DNA of 64,000 nucleotides from Aequorivita echinoideorum (GTDB lineage Bacteria > Bacteroidota > Bacteroidia > Flavobacteriales > Flavobacteriaceae): positions 62,001-126,000 of the forward strand of contig NZ_JAHCTB010000003.1 of assembly GCF_018476645.1 (NCBI RefSeq), read 5' to 3'. The notes under the pieces are model-generated. The model was not told the origin of the DNA, ran no database searches, and worked only from the letters and a program-made list of their open reading frames with translations. Shown piece after piece: positions 27,584 to 35,989 of the stretch. The position numbers and the translations under genes are program-made. How positions within the stretch are numbered: the first letter of the stretch is position 1; each line of letters opens with the position of its first letter.

Positions 27584-28453
27584 ATGTCAAATTTAAGTAC
27601 AATAATCCCAGAACGCGCTGCCAACATTGGTAATTTTATGGTCGGCCGGCTTCTGCCATTTCGTGAAAAGCGAATGGTAGGCCCTTTCGCATTTATTGAT
27701 CATATGGGCCCGGTTTCCATGGGTGAAAATGAAAATCTGGATGTGCCGCCGCATCCCCATATTGGACTTTCCACGCTAACCTATTTATTTGAGGGAAGCA
27801 TTATGCACCGCGACAGTCTGGGTTTTGAAATTGAAATAACCCCAGGTGCGGTCAATTGGATGACCGCGGGAAAAGGTGTGGTTCATTCTGAAAGAACTCC
27901 AGAAAATCTTAGGGGCACTCGCAAAACATTGCACGGACTCCAAATATGGGTGGCGCTGCCAAAACATTTGGAATTTATGGAGCCGTCTTTCCATCATACT
28001 GAAAAAAAGGACATTCCCCAATTTGAAATAGACGGTGTCTCCATAAAAGTTATTGCGGGTGAAGTCTTCGGAAAAAAATCGCCCGTGCCCGTACACAGTG
28101 ACTTATATTTTTTGGAATTGAAAAGCGGCAAGAGAAAAAAGGTAAAACTAGGTGATTATCTTTTTGGCGAAAGCGGGCTATATATTTTGGAAGGAACGGT
28201 TATTAGTGAGGGAAATACATATAAACCTAAGCAAATACTGGTTTCAAAGGATAGCACTTTATGTGAATTTGAAATGGCGGAAAACACGACCGTATATATA
28301 TTTGGGGGCGAAGCATTCGCTGGAGAACGCCACATTCACTGGAATTTTGTTGCTTCAGAAAAAGAAACTATTGAAAAGGCACGAGCTGATTGGAAAGCGC
28401 AACGATTCCCAAAAGTTCCGGGAGAGACGGAATTTGTTCCCCTTCCCGATTAA
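27584..28453 (+). CDS. pirin-family cupin protein (second of two)
   Basis: 289 residues. Iron ligands are His57, His59 (PPHPHIG), His101 and Glu103 (VVHSERTP). It is clearly diverged from its neighbour: the family core is shared, but the surrounding sequence differs, so it is not a recent duplicate. Its stop overlaps by 4 bp the stop of the convergent Crp/Fnr gene. Confidence 0.92.
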   Translation: MSNLSTIIPERAANIGNFMVGRLLPFREKRMVGPFAFIDHMGPVSMGENENLDVPPHPHIGLSTLTYLFEGSIMHRDSLGFEIEITPGAVNWMTAGKGVVHSERTPENLRGTRKTLHGLQIWVALPKHLEFMEPSFHHTEKKDIPQFEIDGVSIKVIAGEVFGKKSPVPVHSDLYFLELKSGKRKKVKLGDYLFGESGLYILEGTVISEGNTYKPKQILVSKDSTLCEFEMAENTTVYIFGGEAFAGERHIHWNFVASEKETIEKARADWKAQRFPKVPGETEFVPLPD

Positions 28454-29064
28454 AAGGTTTTAAAATTATTGTGGGCAAGTTCTTTCCTTACGCGGCTAAG
28501 GCTTTCCGGGGTTATGCCCAGATAGGAGGCTATCATCCATTGGGGCACCCGCAACAATAAATCTGGGTACATCTTGATGAAACTTAAATAACGTTTCTGT
28601 GCCGTTGCACCCAATAAAAGATTAATGCGTTTTTGCATCTGCCGTATGTGGTTGTGCAAAAGTTTATCGTTATATCGTCCAAATGCTGGGCTCACCTCCG
28701 CTGCACGGCACATAAAATGCTCACCTATCCATACGGTTTCGGTGTCTTCTATGGCTTCAATATAACTTTCGGAAGGATCATTGAAATATACGCTGCTCCT
28801 ATCCACAATAAACCAATTTTCTGGCGCAAATTGTATAACGTGTTCCTTTCCGCTATCATCAAGCATATACGATCGCAAAAGACCCTTTTCAACGAAAAAG
28901 GAATGTTTGCATACATCGCCCCTGCGCAATAATATAGAACCCTTATCGTATTTTTCTCGATGCAACCCAGCTGAGATTTCTTTCGCCTCCACTTCAGGTA
29001 AACCCACCGTATTTATCAAATAGGAATTAAAATCTGAAGAAAAATCGCTACTATTCTTTATCAT
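28450..29064 (-). CDS. Crp/Fnr-family transcriptional regulator
   Basis: 204 residues. Cyclic-nucleotide-binding-like jelly roll at about 30-125 (YDKGSILLRRGDVCKHSFFV, GLLRSYMLDDSGKEHVIQFA). The C-terminal winged helix includes WMIASYLGITPESLSRVRKE. There are no Fnr-type cysteines for an iron-sulfur cluster and no PRX-like signature, so the ligand is unknown. This Bacteroidetes subgroup is often called a cyclic-nucleotide-binding protein. Convergent with the pirin pair, which may be among its targets; that is inference. Confidence 0.88.
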   Translation of the reverse strand: MIKNSSDFSSDFNSYLINTVGLPEVEAKEISAGLHREKYDKGSILLRRGDVCKHSFFVEKGLLRSYMLDDSGKEHVIQFAPENWFIVDRSSVYFNDPSESYIEAIEDTETVWIGEHFMCRAAEVSPAFGRYNDKLLHNHIRQMQKRINLLLGATAQKRYLSFIKMYPDLLLRVPQWMIASYLGITPESLSRVRKELAHNNFKTF

Positions 29065-29221
29065 TTTGGAAGTTTGATGTCTAAAATTAAAACTTTTAAT
29101 TTATATGATTAAATCAATATTAGAAATATAAAAATGTCCATTTCTTCGATTATCGGTATAATTATTACGTTAAATAAACATTATATTCCACTATTTTCTA
29201 AATAGTTATTAAAATTTTATT

Positions 29222-29229
29222 TATTTTTG
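29222..29229 (+). promoter_or_regulatory. TAnnTTTG -7 element for the three-paralog operon
   Basis: TATTTTTG, 20 bp upstream of the first ATG of the tandem paralogs. Confidence 0.55.
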
Positions 29230-29248
29230 AAGTCCCAAATCGATTATA

Positions 29249-29872
29249 ATGACCTACTTAAAGCAATTAGTGTGTTTAGGCACCTGCTGTATTTGCTTGA
29301 TGCCAAATGTTTTTTCCCAAGTGGGAATAAACACCACAAGCCCCCGCACGGCACTTGAAGTGGCCGGAAGCACAAAAATCTCTGATTCCATTGTGATCAC
29401 AAAAATCAAATCCTTGAAGGACTCTGATAATTCTACTTTTCTTATTCAGGATGAAAATGATTTTATTAAAACTCTCGATGTAAGCAACCCCACGGGGGCC
29501 GCACTGGGCTATATTCAGGAATATGTAATTGTAAACCCACAACTGGATTGGGTTTTGGATTTTGATACCCGCATAAGCGCTACTGATTATGTTTTAAACA
29601 CGGTTTCTGCCCATTACAACCGTGAACTTATAATGAACACCGCCAATGGTATTAATTCCAGTATTCCATACGCTTCAGCATTCATAAAAAATGGAACCTG
29701 GCATATTATTGCGGATTATCCTTCGGCAAACAATAGAACACCTTCAGAAATTGGTACTTGGACCATAACTACCTTGATATATTCCCGGGATCTTTCAAAA
29801 CAGTTCGGGACCGTAAACATTCCCATGGCAAATGCGACTACCGGCAGTGCCACTTCACCTATAATCAATTGA
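29249..29872 (+). CDS. exported protein, tandem paralog 1 of 3
   Basis: 207 residues. The signal peptide ends near LMPNVFSQ, followed at once by VGINTTSPRTALEV, the G(I/V)(G/N)T..P...L(D/E)V motif found after the signal peptide in many Bacteroidetes exported proteins. Next comes a GSTKISDSI-type beta segment, a linker and a ~130-residue C-terminal domain with a conserved DTRISATDYV stretch and NGTWHI. No T9SS sorting domain. The next gene begins 4 bp after the stop. Function unknown. Confidence 0.8.
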   Translation: MTYLKQLVCLGTCCICLMPNVFSQVGINTTSPRTALEVAGSTKISDSIVITKIKSLKDSDNSTFLIQDENDFIKTLDVSNPTGAALGYIQEYVIVNPQLDWVLDFDTRISATDYVLNTVSAHYNRELIMNTANGINSSIPYASAFIKNGTWHIIADYPSANNRTPSEIGTWTITTLIYSRDLSKQFGTVNIPMANATTGSATSPIIN

Positions 29873-29875
29873 TAT

Positions 29876-30508
29876 ATGGCTAGAAAAATTACTCCACTTA
29901 TATTTCTTCTTTTTTGTGCTTTTGGTTTTTCCCAAGTGGGTATTGGTACAGAAACCCCGCGTGCCGCACTGGACGTCCACGGGTCTATGCTCGTACAGCA
30001 AGGTTTTAATCTGGGAACACTCCCTACCGTTAAAAACACCGATGAAGATTTCAAACTGCTTACAAGGCTTACCAACTCAAGCCCGGTGGGCGAAATAACC
30101 GTGCTGGATGTAGATTCACTAACGGTTGCGCCCATTAACGTGATCAATTACCGCTTCAATAATGTGAGCTTGGACAATCTAACCAACGTCAATCTTCAAT
30201 ATGATGCGAACAAATATGTAGTTGCCGTGTCCAACTTTCAATATTTGGGAGATGCCATCCCAAAAACGGCGAGCGGCACCACTACTTCCATCGGTGCATT
30301 TTTGGTACGGGCATTCGTGGAAAACGGCACTTGGCATCTGGAGATAAAGAATCGATTTCTCGATTTGCAGGCAAGCGCCCCCAACGGCATTCGGTATAGG
30401 GCCACCCTCATTATTTATGACAAATCATATTTCCGCAACCTTCCTGTAATCACCACCAATCTTGGTGGGTCAAACACGGGAATGGCAAGCGCTGTTCCCA
30501 CTTTGTAA
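29876..30508 (+). CDS. exported protein, tandem paralog 2 of 3
   Basis: 210 residues. Signal peptide (FLLFCAFGFSQ), then VGIGTETPRAALDVHGSMLV, and a C-terminal half with NKYVVAVSNFQYL, VENGTWHLEI and ATLIIYDKSYF that aligns by eye with paralogs 1 and 3. Identity among the three is moderate, so the duplication is old. Function unknown; the tight spacing (3 bp upstream, 15 bp downstream) shows co-expression. Confidence 0.8.
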   Translation: MARKITPLIFLLFCAFGFSQVGIGTETPRAALDVHGSMLVQQGFNLGTLPTVKNTDEDFKLLTRLTNSSPVGEITVLDVDSLTVAPINVINYRFNNVSLDNLTNVNLQYDANKYVVAVSNFQYLGDAIPKTASGTTTSIGAFLVRAFVENGTWHLEIKNRFLDLQASAPNGIRYRATLIIYDKSYFRNLPVITTNLGGSNTGMASAVPTL

Positions 30509-30523
30509 AATTTTCTGTTTCAT

Positions 30524-31174
30524 ATGAAGAATTTTATATACATCGCCGCCATACTATTTCTACACACTACCGCTGTAGTAGCGCAGGTAGGTATCAACAA
30601 TCCAAACCCTCAGGAAACACTGGACGTGAACGGAAGCGCTATCGTGAGCGACCGACTTTATCTTGAAAATCCAGGAAACTCCACCCAAATCAGGGGTTCA
30701 AAATTATTGATACAAAAAACGGATGACCAGATTGTCCAGTATGATATTGAGCAAAGCAAATATGGACCCATAAATTACGTGGAATTTGTTTTCAGAAATA
30801 CGAATACGGCCGGTCTTACGGATTATGATACCAAAATATCCGCTACAGATTATCTGGTAACCATTCAAGGATTCTATTTTTTGCGCGCCGGCTCTACAGA
30901 CACCAATATTACCATTCGCAGTACGCTGGATAATAATAAAGTTGAAGGATTTCAAGTATATGCCTACATAAGCACCGCAACTAACACTTGGCACATTAAA
31001 GGTTTCGTGAACAATAGTAGATTCCAAAATAGTTCTGGCGCAGATACTTCAATAGATCTTTATATGAATTTAATCATATTCAGAAATGGTTTTATTTCGA
31101 AGCCACTCCCAAACATTACAGTAAATATGACCAACGCCGAAACAAAGACCGCTCCCCTCCCCGCAGGTTTTTAA
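30524..31174 (+). CDS. exported protein, tandem paralog 3 of 3
   Basis: 216 residues. Signal peptide ending at VVAQ, then VGINNPNPQETLDVNGSAIV. The C-terminal domain carries YDTKISATDYLVTIQGFYF and TNTWHIKGF, matching the DTRISATDYV and NGTWHI stretches of paralog 1. No sorting domain. Last of the operon; the following 476 bp hold a 21-bp repeat array. Confidence 0.8.
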   Translation: MKNFIYIAAILFLHTTAVVAQVGINNPNPQETLDVNGSAIVSDRLYLENPGNSTQIRGSKLLIQKTDDQIVQYDIEQSKYGPINYVEFVFRNTNTAGLTDYDTKISATDYLVTIQGFYFLRAGSTDTNITIRSTLDNNKVEGFQVYAYISTATNTWHIKGFVNNSRFQNSSGADTSIDLYMNLIIFRNGFISKPLPNITVNMTNAETKTAPLPAGF

Positions 31175-31650
31175 CTGAAAATCACCATATTTCAGAACAT
31201 TATTTTTGAAAGATTGAAATAGCAGGGTTAACCCTGAAATGAAAACTCATGGTTTTTATCAATCTATCCCCATATTTGAATAAATCGCCTTCCAAATTCA
31301 AACAAATCTCTTAACAACAGACATAGCTCTCCTAACAGCACGGACAAAACTCCTAACAAACAAACTAAACCTCCTAACAATACGAACAAACATCCTAACA
31401 AACTAATTAAATCTCTTAAATACTTACCTAATTTATTTTAAACAACAATTTTTCATTCCTTAAAAGATGGACGACCGATTGTAATATTTTAATCAATATA
31501 TTTTTCTAGAATCATAGGTTTTTGATCAAAAGTAGGTTTGTAGTATTACTAGCTACCAAATAAGATTATTGAACCATTACACTGTTCAAACCTGCTGTTC
31601 CATAATATTTTCTTACATTACCAATATTAATTATTTAAAATATGTGACAT
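31175..31650. other. intergenic region with phased 21-bp repeat
   Basis: 476 bp with no gene. The central part (31309-31434) is the 21-bp array listed separately; the rest is AT-rich without recognisable structure. Confidence 0.6.
31309..31434. repeat. 21-bp direct repeat array, six units
   Basis: Units start at 31309, 31330, 31351, 31372, 31393 and 31414, exactly 21 bp apart. The conserved part is T(C/T)(C/T)TAACA(A) at the start of each unit; the rest varies but stays A/C-rich. Twenty-one bp is two helical turns, so all conserved blocks face the same side of the helix. It resembles the CCGAACAAA blocks near 45.85 kb. Confidence 0.8.
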
Positions 31651-32949
31651 ATGAAAACAAATTACAAGAAGAGATTTATTTCGAAAATGGCAAAAGTTGG
31701 TATTCTCTGCCTTATTATGTTTAGCACAAGCCCGATACTTCACGCACAAGGATGTGTAGATCCAACCATCACCTCAACTGGTGGTCCCGGAACAATCTGC
31801 GAGGGTGATACGGCAACTCTTACGGCAACTCATGACGGAGAGGTTATTAATTGGTATGACGCCCAAACCGGAGGTACTTTGTTAGGTTCTGGTTCTCCAT
31901 TTGAGACGGATGCGCTCTCATCGACCACTTCATTCTGGGCAGAATCTGTAAATAACGCCATGGGCACACCTCAAACAGGAGCAGCTAGAGTTGCCCCGGC
32001 TGGAAATTCAAGTTCCTCGGTAGTTGCAGCAACAAGTCCGTGGGGATTGGCTTTCAATGCAGATGAAGATTTTACGATCAATTCAGTTGTTGTTTACTTG
32101 GCATCTGCCAATCCTGGTGATATTACCGTACAATTGAAAGATAATACACTGGCGATATTAGATGAAATAACAATTTCATGTCCAGCAGGTAATTCTGCCA
32201 ATCCTGTTCCATTTACGTTAGATTTAGACTTTTTTGTACCGACAGGCACCGATTATAATTTAGTAGCAAGCATAAGTCCCACGTTAGTACGTGAATTTTC
32301 AAGCGGGCATCCTGGATTTCCTTATCCCATAGGTACATTGGGCTCTGTTTTTGGAGGAACAATTAATGACAATGATACCAACGCTACACTATATTATTTC
32401 TTTTACAATTGGACAGTAACTCCGGGCGAGACCTGCACGTCAGATAGAGCCGAAGTTCTAGTAACAGTGACACCATCTCCAGCTGCTCCCGTAGCTGAAA
32501 GTCCACAAACTTTTGAGACTGGTGAAACGCTTGCAGACCTTGAGGTTACTGGTGAAAACCTTATCTTTTATTCCGATGAGGATGGAAATAACGAAATCCC
32601 AATTACTACGGTTCTTGAGGATGGCACAACCTATTATGTAAGCCAAACAGTAGATGGTTGCGAGGGTGATTTATTACCCATTTTGGTACAGCTAAACTTA
32701 GGAGTTCAAGATGAATCTTTCGGTAGCTTGACATATTTTCCAAATCCAGTGACAACTTCTCTAAAAATTTCAAATTCTGAAGTAATAGAATCTGTAATTG
32801 TTAGAAATATTTTAGGTCAAACAATATTAACAAAGGATAACGGTTCTTTGGAATTTGAAGTCGATATGTCTGCGCTTCAAGCTGGAAACTATATGGTATC
32901 AATATTTACCAAGTTCAATTCCAAAACCATAAATGTGGTAAAGAAATAA
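31651..32949 (+). CDS. secreted Ig-like-domain protein with T9SS sorting domain
   Basis: 432 residues. Signal peptide ends near SPILHAQ. Residues ~35-100 form an Ig-like domain of the T9SS-adhesin type (GPGTICEGDTATLTA, WYDAQTGGTLLGSG), repeated in degenerate form near 295-350 (FYSDEDGNNEIPITT). Between them lies a ~170-residue beta-sandwich-like region. The C-terminal ~75 residues are a type A sorting domain (LTYFPNPVTTSLKISN, ILGQTILTKD, AGNYMVSIF, ending NVVKK). Expected at the cell surface. Preceded by the 21-bp phased array, followed by a bidirectional terminator. Confidence 0.9.
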   Translation: MKTNYKKRFISKMAKVGILCLIMFSTSPILHAQGCVDPTITSTGGPGTICEGDTATLTATHDGEVINWYDAQTGGTLLGSGSPFETDALSSTTSFWAESVNNAMGTPQTGAARVAPAGNSSSSVVAATSPWGLAFNADEDFTINSVVVYLASANPGDITVQLKDNTLAILDEITISCPAGNSANPVPFTLDLDFFVPTGTDYNLVASISPTLVREFSSGHPGFPYPIGTLGSVFGGTINDNDTNATLYYFFYNWTVTPGETCTSDRAEVLVTVTPSPAAPVAESPQTFETGETLADLEVTGENLIFYSDEDGNNEIPITTVLEDGTTYYVSQTVDGCEGDLLPILVQLNLGVQDESFGSLTYFPNPVTTSLKISNSEVIESVIVRNILGQTILTKDNGSLEFEVDMSALQAGNYMVSIFTKFNSKTINVVKK

Positions 32950-32970
32950 TTTAAAATGTTCTATATTGAT

Positions 32971-33006
32971 AAAAACCCTTTCAAGAATTATTTTGAAAGG
33001 GTTTTT
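32971..33006. terminator. bidirectional intrinsic terminator
   Basis: Perfect 14-bp arms AAAAACCCTTTCAA / TTGAAAGGGTTTTT with an 8-base loop between convergent genes. Confidence 0.9.
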
Positions 33007-33010
33007 AAAT

Positions 33011-34282
33011 TTAATCTATCTTGTTCTCATGCTCCTCAAGATCTTTCCTAAGATCAAGTTTTCGAAGTTTTGGCAAGAAAACGCCCGTGGCAAAAACAGT
33101 AATCAACGTCATACCACCCCCGAAAACTACAGCGGTAACCGTTCCCATCAATTTGGCTGTAAGGCCGCTTTCAAATGCACCCAGTTCATTGGAAGATCCC
33201 ACAAACATTGAGTTTACGGAAGCCACCCTTCCACGCATGTGGTCTGGCGTTCGCAATTGCAGTATCGTTTGTCTTATTATTACCGATACGCCATCTGTGA
33301 TTCCGCTGAGGAAAAGCGCAAAAACTGAAAGCCAAAAAGATGTGGAAAGGCCAAATACGATAATACAAATTCCAAAGCCGAAAATAGCCGCGAGAAGTTT
33401 CATCCCCGCATTTTTATTTAATGGAAAATAAGCCGAGGTAAACATAATAATTAAAGCTCCCACAGCCGGCGCGGCGCGTAAAATTCCAAAGCCTTCCGGT
33501 CCTACTTTCAAAATATCCTGTGCATAGATGGGCAATAACGCTACGGCCCCGCCAAAGAGTACCGCAATCATATCAAGTGTTATGGCACCCAGAATAACTC
33601 TGGTGGTAAGAACAAACCTAACGCCTTCTCTCAAACTTTTGAAAATAGGTTCGCCAATGTTTGGATTGAGTATCGGTTTTTTCGGAATTTGAAAAAGAAA
33701 TAACAACGCTATAAGCGAAAGTGCAAAAATGAGGCACATAGACCAGTGCACGCCTATCCAGTGAATTGCAAATCCGCCAATGGCCGGACCCACGACTGCA
33801 CCCATTTGCCAAACCGAACTGCTCCAAGTAGCGGCATTCGGATAAATTTTCTTAGGAATAAGCAATGAAAAAAGTGAGAAGATAGTGGGACCCAGAAAAG
33901 ACCGCACGATACCTCCAATAAATACCAGAAAATATATGGAATATAAAATAGTATTTGTGGAAAAATCTGCAACAACTCTTGGCCAAGTAAGCAGGAAAAG
34001 TCCAAAACTTACAATTGAAAATCCACCGATGCACTTCACTAGCAGACTTCTCTTTTCTTTTTGATCAACAATATGTCCGGCAAAAAGTGCCATGGAAACT
34101 GCGGGAATAACCTCCATTAAACCAATAATTCCTAAAGAAAGTGGATTTTTTGTAATACTGTACACCTCCCACTCTATTACTACAAATTGCATACTCCAAG
34201 CAAAAACCATTGCAAAGCGTACCACTAAAAAAATGTTGAATTCCCGAAATCTCAACGCAGCATAGGGATCATTTTTATTCAT
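33011..34282 (-). CDS. MFS transporter (MFS_3, EntS-like)
   Basis: 423 residues, twelve predicted membrane segments. The conserved N-terminal-half loop AGHIVDQKEKRSLLVKC (between helices 2 and 3) and WSSSVWQMGAVVGPAIGG (helix 5) are typical of the MFS_3 family containing the enterobactin exporter EntS; the second half carries DGVSVIIRQTILQLRTPDHM. Such proteins export siderophores or drugs, but no siderophore gene is nearby, so the substrate is unknown. Confidence 0.88.
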   Translation of the reverse strand: MNKNDPYAALRFREFNIFLVVRFAMVFAWSMQFVVIEWEVYSITKNPLSLGIIGLMEVIPAVSMALFAGHIVDQKEKRSLLVKCIGGFSIVSFGLFLLTWPRVVADFSTNTILYSIYFLVFIGGIVRSFLGPTIFSLFSLLIPKKIYPNAATWSSSVWQMGAVVGPAIGGFAIHWIGVHWSMCLIFALSLIALLFLFQIPKKPILNPNIGEPIFKSLREGVRFVLTTRVILGAITLDMIAVLFGGAVALLPIYAQDILKVGPEGFGILRAAPAVGALIIMFTSAYFPLNKNAGMKLLAAIFGFGICIIVFGLSTSFWLSVFALFLSGITDGVSVIIRQTILQLRTPDHMRGRVASVNSMFVGSSNELGAFESGLTAKLMGTVTAVVFGGGMTLITVFATGVFLPKLRKLDLRKDLEEHENKID

Positions 34283-34346
34283 TGGTATTTCAGGATTTGG
34301 AGGACGGCAATTTTAAATCCACCAAGGATTTATAGGTCCAAAGGTA

Positions 34347-34961
34347 TTACACCAAGCTGAATATGGCAACCGCATACAAATAAAAACGAACAAAGCGCAA
34401 CAAGCCAAAAAGCAAGTATTTTCTGAAACTGTAATTAATGGTCCCCGCTGCCATGCTCGTCATAGAATATGGAATGGGCAACAGCGCGCCCACTACAATA
34501 AGAAACCCACCCCATTTCTGGATATGTTTCAAATGTTTTTTCATTTTTCCTTCCATATAAGCGTACACCTTCGGAATTGTAAAAATCCATTTTCCGATGA
34601 AGTAAGAAATAATTCCACCTAAATAGGAAATGGCCGCGAGTAAGGAGAGATATAGAATTGGTTGTGGCATTTTATCGCTCCAGGCAATAAAAATTTCCGG
34701 CGGCACTAAACCCAACAAGGATTCTGAAGCAAGAAAAACCAGAAGGATATTTATGGGAGCGTAATTTTGGGTGATGTACGTAAACAAATCACTAAAGTCA
34801 ACAACAAATTGATCCAACAAAACCAAAGCTACAACTGCAAATATGATTGGAACAATGGCTTTTTTGAGACTTTGACCCACAAAATTGTAGAATCCAGTAT
34901 ACTTGTAATAAAGGTGTGCTCTCTTGATTTTATTCTTTTCTGTTCTTTTCACGGTGTTCAT
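34347..34961 (-). CDS. DedA/VTT-domain membrane protein
   Basis: 204 residues. VTT (SNARE-associated) domain: a re-entrant loop around SLLGLVPPEIFIAWSDK, GGIISYFIGKW, and a second motif GGFLIVVGALLPIPYSMTSM followed by FRKYLLFGLLRFVRFY. DedA relatives recycle or flip lipid carriers such as undecaprenyl phosphate or phosphatidylethanolamine. A -7 element at 34988 supports the ATG at 34961. Confidence 0.82.
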   Translation of the reverse strand: MNTVKRTEKNKIKRAHLYYKYTGFYNFVGQSLKKAIVPIIFAVVALVLLDQFVVDFSDLFTYITQNYAPINILLVFLASESLLGLVPPEIFIAWSDKMPQPILYLSLLAAISYLGGIISYFIGKWIFTIPKVYAYMEGKMKKHLKHIQKWGGFLIVVGALLPIPYSMTSMAAGTINYSFRKYLLFGLLRFVRFYLYAVAIFSLV

Positions 34962-34987
34962 AATGTGTCCTCCAGTTCAATTTTTTG

Positions 34988-34995
34988 CAAAGATA
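34988..34995 (-). promoter_or_regulatory. TAnnTTTG -7 element for the DedA-like gene
   Basis: TATCTTTG on the minus strand, 26 bp upstream of the ATG. Confidence 0.55.
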
Positions 34996-35183
34996 ATTCT
35001 CTTTCATATTATTAACAATAAGGAACAACAACAATGCCGAAGATGGGTTAATGGGTTATATCCCAATTATTTTAAAATTCAAATAAAGTTAAGGTTTTGT
35101 TAATTCATTACTTTGTATTGCATAGTACTGTAACAATATTTCAAACGTGTCGTCTATTTAGTATAACCTTTAAAACTATAATT

Positions 35184-35270
35184 ATGAGAACCTTTGAGAG
35201 TATCCATTCCGCAGAAAAAATGAAATCTTCAAAAGCATATACTTGGAATTTAAAAAGAAGATTTCGATAA
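35184..35270 (+). CDS. 28-aa peptide, SKAYTWNxKRRFR family (copy 1)
   Basis: An ATG frame of 28 codons encoding a basic peptide beginning MRTFESI and ending SKAYTWNLKRRFR. The adjacent copy 2 ends SKAYTWNAKRRFR: 12 of the last 13 residues agree, and the codons for F and the last R differ synonymously (TTT CGA against TTC AGA). Both start MRT. No family recognised. The cluster ends at an intrinsic terminator, so it is probably one transcript. Too small for most gene callers. Confidence 0.6.
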   Translation: MRTFESIHSAEKMKSSKAYTWNLKRRFR

Positions 35271-35289
35271 CCTTTAATTTATAAGAATC

Positions 35290-35376
35290 ATGAGAACCTT
35301 AGATTCCAATGACACCCTTCACAGACCCAATACTTCAAAAGCATATACTTGGAATGCTAAAAGAAGATTCAGATAA
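35290..35376 (+). CDS. 28-aa peptide, SKAYTWNxKRRFR family (copy 2)
   Basis: Same length as copy 1, 19 bp downstream: begins MRTLDSN and ends SKAYTWNAKRRFR. The middle differs freely while the 13-residue tail is held. The five arginines and lysines in the tail suggest nucleic-acid, ribosome or membrane contact. There is no signal peptide and no cysteine, so a classical bacteriocin or lasso precursor is not indicated. Function unknown. Confidence 0.6.
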   Translation: MRTLDSNDTLHRPNTSKAYTWNAKRRFR

Positions 35377-35400
35377 CCAATCAATTCTAAAATTATATTT

Positions 35401-35532
35401 ATGAAAACCTTACGAAATATTCAAAATCGCATACGTGGCGCTTCCCAAAAACAGCATACGCTATATTTTCTTAGTGAGAGGCAATACAATCTTGAAGAAC
35501 CATCTATTCGAAAAACATGCAGATACATTTGA
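35401..35532 (+). CDS. 43-aa small ORF downstream of the paired peptides
   Basis: Starts MKTLRNIQNRIRG, sharing the M(R/K)T(L/F) opening and the preceding AT-rich leader with copies 1 and 2, but lacks the SKAYTWN tail; it ends KTCRYI. It may be a third, frame-disrupted or diverged member, since the ATG context is similar. The terminator begins 22 bp after its stop. Weaker support than the first two. Confidence 0.35.
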   Translation: MKTLRNIQNRIRGASQKQHTLYFLSERQYNLEEPSIRKTCRYI

Positions 35533-35553
35533 AAATCTTAAATGCGAAAAATT

Positions 35554-35586
35554 AAAAACTGAATCTCACAAACGGATTCAGTTTTT
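35554..35586. terminator. intrinsic terminator after the small-ORF cluster
   Basis: AAAAACTGAATC (35554-35565) / GATTCAGTTTTT (35575-35586) plus further T; can act in both directions, also for the convergent DUF1456 gene. Confidence 0.85.
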
Positions 35587-35862
35587 TTATTGCTTCTCCC
35601 CTTCCCCAGATTTTTTCTTTCGAGGCGCAGGTTTTTCCGGCATTGGGCCGCGCAAGTGTATTACAAGACCGTTCAAAAAATTTCTTAAAAATTGATCCCC
35701 GCATTCCATATATTTTTCGTGGCTTTCGTGTCTGAAAATTGCCCCAAGCTCACTTTTGGTTACACGGAAATCCACGAGCTCACATATTTTTACGATTTCA
35801 TCATCCCGTAGTTTGAGTGCCACACGCAATTTTTTCATGATATCATTATTGGAAAGTGCCAT
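35587..35862 (-). CDS. DUF1456 (YehS-like) protein, single domain
   Basis: 91 residues. ALSNNDIMKKLRVALKLRDD opens the DUF1456 domain, which ends at FLRNFLNGLVIHLRGPMP. A basic low-complexity tail follows (PRKKKSGEGEKQ). E. coli YehS has two such domains in about 156 residues; here there is only one. Function of the family is unknown. Convergent with the small-peptide cluster across a shared terminator. Confidence 0.85.
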   Translation of the reverse strand: MALSNNDIMKKLRVALKLRDDEIVKICELVDFRVTKSELGAIFRHESHEKYMECGDQFLRNFLNGLVIHLRGPMPEKPAPRKKKSGEGEKQ

Positions 35863-35989
35863 AAATTAAGTTTAATTGCGAAGATACCAATTTACCTTCC
35901 TTTTCTTAAACGCTTGTTATATTTTCTTTATCCTGTGTTAATTCGCGTTTTTATATATTTTTCATTCAATATCTTTAAAATAAAAAATT

